Part shown: piece by piece, positions 32,726 through 37,359 of the stretch
How positions within the stretch are numbered: the first letter of the stretch is position 1
Layout of the letters: every line of letters starts with the position of its first letter
Source of the DNA: an uncultured archaeon
GTDB taxonomy: Archaea > Thermoproteota > EX4484-205 > JAAOZP01
NCBI GenBank assembly: GCA_938045545.1
Contig: CALIBN010000030.1
Span: 1-37,359, forward strand
DNA: 37,359 bases
Reading direction: 5' to 3'
Notes under the pieces: model-generated
What the model saw: only the letters and a program-made list of their open reading frames with translations
Databases searched by the model: none
Told to the model about the DNA's origin: nothing
Position numbers and translations under genes: made by a program

Positions 32726-33460
32726 ATGATTAAAATTAACTCAGAAAGAAATCTTTTCAGAAACTCGATGCTTTTACAGGTTATCTCCACATCGACGCCA
32801 GAGCCGGCCAGAGGACGTATAGCGACACTAAGTCGACCACGGTGGGAGTAACAGTGCCTGAGACATCTCCGCAGGGGAGCTTGGCGAGGCTAGCGGGGTC
32901 AACGGGGAGTATAAGGATTCTTCTCTCATGATGATGGCGGGGAACCTGCCGGAGGAGGAGAAGCGTGAGGCGGAAGGGCTTGCGAAGGAGGAGCGTGAGG
33001 TAGTAACCTCTGAGAGGCTCGTGCTCCTGCAGAGGCCCGGGAGGGAAAGAGGAGGAAGAAATAACCCTCCGATGCTCGATTCGGAGATAAGGGAGATCGA
33101 GGCGCTGGCCTAGGGAGCCCCTCAGACGGCTAAGCCTGAGAATCAGGAGGAGGAGCTGAGCGAGGAGGAGAAGAGGCGGGAGGAACTATATAGGGAGGAG
33201 CTTTTCGAGGCCATCGCGAGGAAGATCGAAGCCGAGGCGGAGTCTAAAGGCCCCTCGAGAGGCTATTCGAGAGATCTGCGGAATCCAGTGAGATAAAGGA
33301 GCGGATCGAGAAACTCTCTCAAAAACCCGTGGAATATGAGAAGCCTGGAGAGACATATAGAGAGCTCGTGGAAGAACTCGAGATCCTAGAGCGCGCGACG
33401 AAGAAACCCCGCGTGAGAAAGGGGACACAAAGCCGCGTTGACGTGAAGGAAACCTGCTGA
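32726..33460 (+). pseudogene. Decayed coiled-coil protein gene
   Basis: Joined over frames, the region encodes about 240 residues: MIKINSERNLF, then KLDAFTGYLHIDARAGQ and KSTTVGVTVPE, then DISAGELGEASGVNGEYK and a long Glu/Arg-rich coiled coil (EEEKREAEGLAKEEREVV, EEELSEEEKRREELYREE, EEKLSQKP-type repeats, YRELVEELEILERATKK) ending at 33460. Breaks: one-base losses near 32756, 32862 and 33252 (GGCCCC run), and an in-frame TAG at 33111. No family recognised. The C-terminal basic tail (KKPRVRKG) could bind nucleic acid. Clearly not translated as one protein today if the sequence is right. Confidence 0.5.
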
Positions 33461-33722
33461 TGATAGTATCATGATTAGCTTCAGACTGTTACGCAGATTG
33501 ATACCGTCGGTTCCAGAATTATTACCACTTTCCATATGGTTCCTTCATTTAGCTCAGCAACAGTCTTCTCGCCGCTTATGAGATCCCCCTGGTTCCGCAC
33601 CACCGCTTACTTTCTGGGAGTGTCGATCGAGCAATTTAACTTAACATATCGATCCTGGCTTTTCTCAGCGCTGCTAGAGGATTTTCTTTAACTAACCCGA
33701 AGAATCCTTCTTCAGAAGGGAA
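33461..33722. other. Non-coding stretch downstream of tRNA-Trp
   Basis: No gene seen. It contains the palindrome ATGATA-G-TATCAT (33460-33472) and a hairpin CCTTCT-TC-AGAAGG near 33706-33719 just beyond the 3' end of tRNA-Trp, possibly a processing or termination element on the minus strand. Confidence 0.3.
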
Positions 33723-33757
33723 TGGGGCCAGGGCGATTTGAACGCCCATTCACGGGT

Positions 33758-33816
33758 TTCCTCCCAGCTCCAACCTTTCCTCATCTCCCTCGCCGGGATC
33801 CTTGGCTTGCATGCGG
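33758..33816 (-). other. Canonical intron of tRNA-Trp, position 37/38
   Basis: 59-nt intron between G37 and A38. The loop bases CTCC can pair with GGAG or GAGG near the intron's 3' end, giving an approximate bulge-helix-bulge with one mismatch or a 4-nt bulge. No clear box C/D elements, unlike the euryarchaeal tRNA-Trp intron. Confidence 0.75.
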
Positions 33817-33839
33817 CTGGAGCCCGCCGTCCTGCCTGG

Positions 33840-33858
33840 CTGTCCGTCTCAAGTGGCT
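33840..33858 (-). other. D-loop intron of tRNA-Trp, position 15/16
   Basis: 19-nt insertion. The exon D-stem half GTCT can pair with GGAC at the end of the insertion, leaving 3-nt bulges AAA and AGC; cutting after two bases of each gives the normal D loop. The same layout occurs in tRNA-Lys. The inner helix is weak. Confidence 0.65.
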
Positions 33859-34082
33859 TTAGACTATGGCCCCAGTTTCCCCGTGTGTTTTTCCTTATGG
33901 TGGATTTTTAAGGTTTTTCGTGCTGCCGGTTTTTAGGGTTATTCCATAGGCGGGCAACGAGGTTGCAGTTTATTTAGGCTGTTTACTGCCGTTTTTATGG
34001 TTGTTTAACGGTTAGGCTTAAACTGGGCTGGGGGCGGGGAAGGTTTTATTAAGGAGTTACGCTGTTAATCTTCGGATGAGAA

Positions 34083-34325
34083 ATGACTCACGCGTATGTT
34101 TTGATGAATGTTGAGATAGGGACTGAGAACGACGTTCTGAACAGGCTTAAGGAGACTCCGGGGGTTGTGGAATCCTGGATTGTTTTCGGTGTTTACGATA
34201 TCATTACTAAGGTTGAGGCTGAGAACAGTGAGAGGCTTAAGGAGCTCATAAGCAGGTATATTAGGAAGATCGAGGGCGTTAGGAATACTCTTACATTGAT
34301 GCCTATCGAAGGCTTCTCCAAGTAA
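34083..34325 (+). CDS. Stand-alone Lrp/AsnC ligand-binding (RAM) domain
   Basis: 80-residue protein consisting only of the alpha/beta RAM domain of Lrp/AsnC regulators: AYVLMNVEIGTENDVLNRL, VESWIVFGVYDIITKVEA and the terminal VRNTLTLMPIEGF. No DNA-binding helix-turn-helix precedes it. Such stand-alone domains bind amino acids and can modulate full-length Lrp partners. A TATA element (ggttttatt, about 34041-34049) lies about 38 nt before the ATG. Probably the first gene of a plus-strand series up to 36959. Confidence 0.92.
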   Translation: MTHAYVLMNVEIGTENDVLNRLKETPGVVESWIVFGVYDIITKVEAENSERLKELISRYIRKIEGVRNTLTLMPIEGFSK

Positions 34326-34368
34326 AGTTTAAGCCTGGCCCAGTGAAGAGTATCGTGAACTGTTAGCG

Positions 34369-34722
34369 ATGGGGCTGAGATTCGGGTCTAAGAGGGAGCA
34401 GGAGCGCCTGCTTAAGAGGCTTGGGATAAAGCTTGAGGAGGTTCAGGGTGTTAGAAGCGTGGTTATTGAGACTGAAAGCGAGAGGATTGTTTTCGACTCC
34501 CCAGCGGTGACTAAGATGGTTAGCGGCGGTCAGGAGATATACCAGGTTATTGGCGAGCCTGTGGTTGAGAAAAAGGAGAAGGAGGAGTATGTCCCCCCGG
34601 AGGAGGATGTTCTGCTGGTGGCTAAGCAGACAGGCAGGAGTGTCGAGGAAGCTAGGAAAGCCTTGATAACGACTGAAGGCGATATTGCTCAAGCGATTGT
34701 TCTGCTTCAATCAGGCCGGTAG
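34369..34722 (+). CDS. nac: Nascent polypeptide-associated complex protein (NAC)
   Basis: 117-residue archaeal NAC, a homodimeric ribosome-bound chaperone. N-terminal LGIKLEEVQGVRSVVIE and IVFDSPAVTKM form the NAC domain; the C-terminal EDVLLVAKQTGRSVEEARKA is the UBA domain. Complete; start ATG at 34369. Confidence 0.95.
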   Translation: MGLRFGSKREQERLLKRLGIKLEEVQGVRSVVIETESERIVFDSPAVTKMVSGGQEIYQVIGEPVVEKKEKEEYVPPEEDVLLVAKQTGRSVEEARKALITTEGDIAQAIVLLQSGR

Positions 34723-34768
34723 GGAAAGGCATATTTGCTTCCACGCGTTTCCTTTAGAGTCTTTAAAA

Positions 34769-35299
34769 ATGATTTGCGAGATATGCGGGGCTAGAGCTCC
34801 GAAACTGAGGAGAGTAGTCATAGAGGGCAGCATTATGAATGTTTGCCCCGACTGTTTCAACACTCTTACTAAGAAGACTCCTGTTGAAAACGTGTTTGCC
34901 AAGCCCGGTGGAACACTGGTGAAGAAGCCGGTTGCCACTAAACCGGTTGCGGTTAAAAGGGTTGAGAGGAAGACTCCTGTCGAAAACGTTTCTCTAGCAG
35001 AGTCCGTGGGGCTTGTGAACAATTACAGGGAGCTTATTAAGAGTAGGAGGAGGGAGCTCGGCTGGAGCGAGGAGGACCTGGGGGAGAAAACGGGTTTGAA
35101 AACGTCTCTTATCAAAAAGATTGAGTCCGGCAAGATAACTCCCTCAGTGGTTGACGTCAGGAAGATTGAGGACGCTTTGAAAATAAAGCTGCTTACGAGC
35201 AGCAAGCAGGAGGAAGCGGCTCCCCTCAAGCATCTTGTTAAAAGCCCCTCCCCAACCTTAACCCTGGGGGATATTTTGCGCGACGAGGCTGCTGAATAA
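34769..35299 (+). CDS. Multiprotein bridging factor 1 (MBF1) homologue
   Basis: 176 residues: N-terminal zinc ribbon (MICEICGARAPKLRR...VCPDC), a Lys/Pro-rich linker, and a Cro/C1-type helix-turn-helix (LIKSRRRELGWSEEDLGEKT, SLIKKIESGKITPSV). Archaeal MBF1 binds the small ribosomal subunit or transcription complexes. The linker contains the heptapeptide KTPVENV twice, coded by similar DNA, a likely internal duplication. I chose ATG 34769 because the zinc ribbon starts there; the frame upstream overlaps NAC. Confidence 0.92.
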   Translation: MICEICGARAPKLRRVVIEGSIMNVCPDCFNTLTKKTPVENVFAKPGGTLVKKPVATKPVAVKRVERKTPVENVSLAESVGLVNNYRELIKSRRRELGWSEEDLGEKTGLKTSLIKKIESGKITPSVVDVRKIEDALKIKLLTSSKQEEAAPLKHLVKSPSPTLTLGDILRDEAAE

Positions 35300-35316
35300 C
35301 CGGAGAGGTGCCCCGC

Positions 35317-35901
35317 ATGGTTCAAACCGGTTGCGAAATAGGGGTTCTCCGCCTCGGCCACAGGATATTCAGGGATAAGAGGGTGACTATGCATGCCTTC
35401 CTCGTTTCAAGAGCCTTCGGAGCAACCTCGTTCATCATTCACGGAGACAGGGATTCTAAGCTTGAGGAGAAAGCCATGAGGGTTGTCAGAGACTGGGGTG
35501 GGAGAATAAGCGTCGGCTACAGTGGAGACTGGTTGAAAACAGTTGAGGAGTGGAGGAGCAGAGGGAGCCTGATAATCCATCTAACGATGTACGGCATGCC
35601 TGTTGAAAACGTTATTGAACGCGTCAGAGGGGCAGGTAGGCTCCTAGTGATAATCGGCGGCCGGAAGGTTCCCCGAGAAGCCTACGAGGCTTCAGATTAC
35701 AATGTCGCGGTAACAAACCAGCCTCATTCAGAGATAGCTGCGCTCGCAATATTCCTAGATAGGTTTTTCAAGGGCAGGGAGCTCTACATGCAGCATGAGA
35801 AGGCAAGGGTCTTCGTGGTTCCCTCCCCCAGGGGAAAAGTAATATGTAGGAACCCGTTTTACAAGAAGGAGGAAGAGGAAGTTGGGCGAGGACAGGCTTG
35901 A
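35317..35901 (+). CDS. trm56: tRNA (cytidine-56 2'-O)-methyltransferase Trm56
   Basis: 194-residue archaeal SPOUT methyltransferase that modifies C56 of the T loop. VLRLGHRIFRDKRVTMHAFL at the N-terminus, RAFGATSFIIHGD, LLVIIGGRKVPREAYEASDY and NVAVTNQPHSEIAALAIFLD are the family signatures. ATG at 35317 chosen over the GTG three codons earlier. The stop lies inside the TFE gene. Its target, C56, sits in the T loop that introns interrupt in tRNA-Asp and tRNA-Ile of this window. Confidence 0.95.
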   Translation: MVQTGCEIGVLRLGHRIFRDKRVTMHAFLVSRAFGATSFIIHGDRDSKLEEKAMRVVRDWGGRISVGYSGDWLKTVEEWRSRGSLIIHLTMYGMPVENVIERVRGAGRLLVIIGGRKVPREAYEASDYNVAVTNQPHSEIAALAIFLDRFFKGRELYMQHEKARVFVVPSPRGKVICRNPFYKKEEEEVGRGQA

Positions 35902-36409
35902 CGCCGTAAGCCATCTTTACACGCAGATCGTAGGCCTGATAGGGGGAGACGAGGCTATAGAGGTCGCGGAGGCATTGATACAGCTTAAGAAGGCGAACGA
36001 GGAGCAGATATCCTCTAAAACCGGTTTAAGGGTAGGAGACGTTAGAAAAATACTTTTCAAGCTTTACGAGAAGGCTCTGATAACCTACGAGGAGCTGAAG
36101 AAGGAGGAGGGAGACAGGATAAAAAGCATATTCCTATGGATGCCGCTCATAGACCAGGTTGAAGGGATTGCGACAAACTACAGGAGGATAATTCTGCAGA
36201 AGCTCAGGGAGAAGCTCGCGTTCATAGAAGGCAACGAGCTCTACCACTGTGGCAAGGAGGGCCATAAAATACTCGTTTTCGACGAGGCTGTTGAAAACCT
36301 TTTCAAATGCCCAGTTTGCGGCGACCCCCTTTTCAGAATGGACAAGGAGGAATACTTGAGGAAGCTGAAAACACTGATAAAAACGATTGAAAATGAGGAG
36401 AAAGAGTAG
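35882..36409 (+). CDS. tfe: Transcription factor E (TFE alpha)
   Basis: 175-residue TFIIE-alpha homologue that helps open promoters. N-terminal winged helix (IEVAEALIQLKKANEEQISSK, LRVGDVRKILFKLYEKALITYEE) and C-terminal zinc ribbon, with YHCGKEGH then KCPVCGDPL; the first knuckle reads C-x4-H rather than CxxC, so one ligand may be replaced by His. The start is a TTG at 35882, overlapping trm56 by 20 nt. Confidence 0.94.
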   Translation: MGEDRLDAVSHLYTQIVGLIGGDEAIEVAEALIQLKKANEEQISSKTGLRVGDVRKILFKLYEKALITYEELKKEEGDRIKSIFLWMPLIDQVEGIATNYRRIILQKLREKLAFIEGNELYHCGKEGHKILVFDEAVENLFKCPVCGDPLFRMDKEEYLRKLKTLIKTIENEEKE

Positions 36410-36959
36410 AATACCGGATGAAGAGAAATGCGTCAAGATTCTTTTAGAAGAAGGAGTTAACAGCAACGTCCTCAGACACGTCTTGAAAGTCAGCGAGGTC
36501 GCTAAAGACTTAGCGGACAGAGTGGAGTCGAAAGGACACCGTGTGAACAAGAAGCTGGTTGCAGCCGGAGCACTCCTCCACGATATTGGAAGAGCAGTCA
36601 CCCACGATGTTCCACACGGAGTAATAGGCGGCCAAATAGTCAGAAGAAGGAAACTAGATGAGAGGCTCGCGAAAATAGTTGAGAGACACGTGGGAGCAGG
36701 AATATCCGAGCAGGAGGCTGCAAAGCTTAAACTAGGCACCGTAAACCTGATCCCCGAAACCCTCGAGGAGAAAATAGTCTGCTACGCCGACAAGCTTGTA
36801 GACGGCGATAAGAAGGTAGAGTTCACGGAAACACTGAAACACTTCAAGGAGAAACTGGGCGAAGAACACCCGGCGATAAGAAGGCTTAAAGAGTTAGACG
36901 AGTTTTTCCAAGAAATCCTCCGAAAAGACGGCAAGGACGAAAAACCCAAGCATTATTAA
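36393..36959 (+). CDS. HDIG-type HD-domain protein
   Basis: About 188-residue single-domain HD phosphohydrolase of the HDIG class. Ligands visible: H in VLRHVLKVSEVA, HD in AGALLHDIGRAVTHDVPHG, H in VERHVGAGISE and D in CYADKLVDGDKKVEF. It resembles the archaeal TIGR00295-like group, whose substrate is not known to me. ATG at 36393 preferred to the TTG before it; the start overlaps the end of tfe. Confidence 0.85.
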   Translation: MRRKSRIPDEEKCVKILLEEGVNSNVLRHVLKVSEVAKDLADRVESKGHRVNKKLVAAGALLHDIGRAVTHDVPHGVIGGQIVRRRKLDERLAKIVERHVGAGISEQEAAKLKLGTVNLIPETLEEKIVCYADKLVDGDKKVEFTETLKHFKEKLGEEHPAIRRLKELDEFFQEILRKDGKDEKPKHY

Positions 36960-37009
36960 AACCCTTCAAGAAAAACTAGATTTAACAGTTAAACAACAAT
37001 TTAAAGCAA

Positions 37010-37020
37010 AACATTTTTAT
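37010..37020 (+). promoter_or_regulatory. TATA element of tRNA-Lys
   Basis: CATTTTTATCC centred about 31 nt before the first base of tRNA-Lys. Confidence 0.4.
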
Positions 37021-37061
37021 CCACCCCAGAATACTTGAACAACCGCGGACCCGTAGCTCAA

Positions 37062-37077
37062 GCGCACAGCGGAGCAG
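37062..37077 (+). other. D-loop intron of tRNA-Lys, position 15/16
   Basis: 16-nt intron. Central helix GCTC (exon) / GAGC (intron), 3-nt bulges AAG and AGC, inner hairpin CGC-ACA-GCG. Cutting after two bases of each bulge leaves the D loop AACCTGGTTA. One of the shortest archaeal tRNA introns one could expect. Confidence 0.82.
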
Positions 37078-37107
37078 CCTGGTTAGAGCGCTGGGCTTTT
37101 AACCCAG

Positions 37108-37138
37108 AGTTGGTTTAAAAAACCGCGGGGGAAATGTT
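37108..37138 (+). other. Variable-region intron of tRNA-Lys (borders uncertain)
   Basis: 31 nt lie between CCCAG and GCGGG where about 5 are expected, so about 26 nt are probably removed. A hairpin GGTTT-AAA-AAACC (37112-37124) forms the inner part. The exon CCC could pair with the GGGGG run at 37127-37131. Several splice registers give a plausible 5-nt variable loop (AGGTT or ATGTT); I cannot decide. Confidence 0.65.
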
Positions 37139-37222
37139 GCGGGTTCAATTCCCGCCGGGTCCGCATACCATCCAATTGCCGAGGATAAAATTTAATAGCC
37201 GGCTTTAGGGATGAAAGGAGCA

Positions 37223-37248
37223 GGGCCAGATCTAGGGTCGGGCCAGAT
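37223..37248 (+). repeat. Duplicated tRNA-Ile acceptor strand
   Basis: GGGCCAGAT occurs at 37223-37231 and again at 37240-37248. Either copy could be the 5' acceptor strand of tRNA-Ile. The first lies about 30 nt after a TATA-like aaatttaat (37190-37197), the spacing seen for the other tRNAs here. Confidence 0.6.
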
Positions 37249-37265
37249 GAAAGACAACAGCCCAA
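37247..37265 (+). other. Insertion between acceptor stem and U8 of tRNA-Ile (probable intron 7/8)
   Basis: 19 nt (36 nt if the tRNA begins at 37223). Acceptor GGGC can pair with GCCC at the end of the insertion, flanked by 3-nt bulges CAG and AAT; no inner helix is visible and the usual cutting rule would be off by one base, so splicing is inferred mainly from the mature tRNA shape. Confidence 0.6.
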
Positions 37266-37319
37266 TGGCCCAGCCTGGTTAAGGCGCCCGGCTGATAACC
37301 GGGAGATCGCCGGTTCGAA

Positions 37320-37338
37320 GGTGTTGCACTACCGAGAA
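37320..37338 (+). other. Intron in tRNA-Ile T loop, position 59/60
   Basis: 19-nt intron with a readable bulge-helix-bulge: outer T stem GCCGG/CCGGC, central helix TTCG/CGAG (four pairs with one G-U), bulges AAG and AAT, short inner helix GTG/TAC. Cutting after two bases of each bulge restores TTCGAAT, as in tRNA-Asp. Confidence 0.88.
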
Positions 37339-37359
37339 TCCGGCCTGGCCCACTTTTAA

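Larger units (their letters stand above)
33723..33873 (-). tRNA. tRNA-Trp(CCA) with two introns
   Basis: Acceptor GGGGCCA/TGGCCCC, discriminator A, D stem GTCT/GGAC, anticodon stem GCGGG/CCCGT, anticodon CCA in loop CTCCAG-A, variable loop GAAT and T arm GGGCG-TTCAAAT-CGCCC. Two insertions must be removed: 59 nt after position 37 (33758-33816) and 19 nt in the D loop (33840-33858). With both gone the D loop reads AACCAGGCA. A TATA element at about 33904-33911 lies 35 nt upstream on the minus strand. CCA is not encoded. Confidence 0.88.
37047..37163 (+). tRNA. tRNA-Lys(TTT) with two introns
   Basis: Acceptor GGACCCG/CGGGTCC with discriminator G, D stem GCTC/GAGC, anticodon arm CTGGG-CTTTTAA-CCCAG, T arm GCGGG-TTCAATT-CCCGC. 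The D loop carries 16 extra bases and the variable region is 31 nt instead of about 5. With both excess segments removed, all arms are standard. CCA is not encoded. Confidence 0.92.
37240..37352 (+). tRNA. tRNA-Ile(GAT) with two introns
   Basis: Acceptor GGGCCAG/CTGGCCC with discriminator A, anticodon arm CCCGG-CTGATAA-CCGGG, variable loop AGATC and T stem GCCGG/CCGGC. 19 bases separate acceptor position 7 from U8 (37247-37265), and 19 bases interrupt the T loop (37320-37338). Removing both leaves TG-GCC..GGC and TTCGAAT. The 5' end may instead be at 37223 (duplicated acceptor). CCA is not encoded. Confidence 0.88.

Noticed and set aside
32639..32851. 70-codon plus-strand frame as a separate gene
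   Set aside because: Only its part after ATG 32726 joins sensibly to the decayed coiled-coil gene; the rest is AT-rich promoter sequence.
1..37359. CRISPR arrays, insertion sequences or attachment sites
   Set aside because: No regularly spaced repeats, transposase genes or terminal inverted repeats were seen; the accessory segments are next to tRNAs but without a recognisable duplicated tRNA end.

Overview
The window reads as a chromosomal segment of a thermophilic archaeon, probably of the TACK/Thermoproteota side, though I cannot place it more exactly. The evidence is archaeal information-processing genes throughout, TATA boxes about 25-30 nt before start codons or tRNA genes, frequent TTG starts, very tight gene packing with overlapping stop/start codons, and tRNA genes carrying several introns at non-canonical positions. 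A full-length helicase-nuclease Hef (rather than the short helicase-less XPF of Crenarchaeota) argues against an ordinary crenarchaeon.

Layout. 100-5032: UPF0147 protein, a p27-autoantigen-like zinc protein, Hef, thymidylate kinase and an HD phosphohydrolase. 5029-9114: a lipid block. A minus-strand operon encodes a UbiD-type decarboxylase and both aconitase-X subunits, the two modified steps of the archaeal mevalonate pathway; it is divergent from an unrecognised protein and the CDP-archaeol synthase CarS. 9130-15525: a small membrane protein, a small zinc protein, type IA topoisomerase, the oligosaccharyltransferase AglB and a PAC2 protein. 15662-20638: the replication/translation cluster Nop10, aIF2-alpha, S27e, L44e, GINS, PriS, PriL and PCNA, with nop10 flipped relative to the usual order. 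20645-23224: TFS, RpoL, Csl4, L10e and a TrmJ-like methyltransferase. 23225-23954: a non-coding stretch holding an intron-containing tRNA-Asp and hairpins. 23955-28443: a two-gene Suf system, a structured-RNA candidate, DUF655, an Mtq2-like methyltransferase and a DRG-family protein whose GTPase site has been lost. 28596-30439: an accessory AT-rich segment with a small membrane protein and two frameshifted exported-protein genes. 30484-32498: aRF1 and UMP kinase. 32499-33722: a second decayed accessory segment. 33723-37352: tRNA-Trp, a stand-alone RAM domain, NAC, MBF1, Trm56, TFE, an HD protein, tRNA-Lys and tRNA-Ile.

Functionally the window couples replication (primase, GINS, PCNA), transcription (TFS, TFE, RpoL), RNA decay and modification (Csl4, Nop10, TrmJ, Trm56), translation start and stop (aIF2-alpha, L10e, aRF1) and membrane lipid synthesis.

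The most unusual signals are: (1) four tRNA genes with about seven introns, recurring at the same sites (T-loop 59/60 in Asp and Ile; D-loop 15/16 in Trp and Lys), with bulge-helix-bulge elements readable by eye at most of them; (2) a DRG-like pseudo-GTPase; (3) an isolated 10-bp-stem RNA candidate with its own TATA box and a trailing ACA; (4) two accessory loci whose reading frames are broken almost only by single-base deletions while all neighbours are intact.
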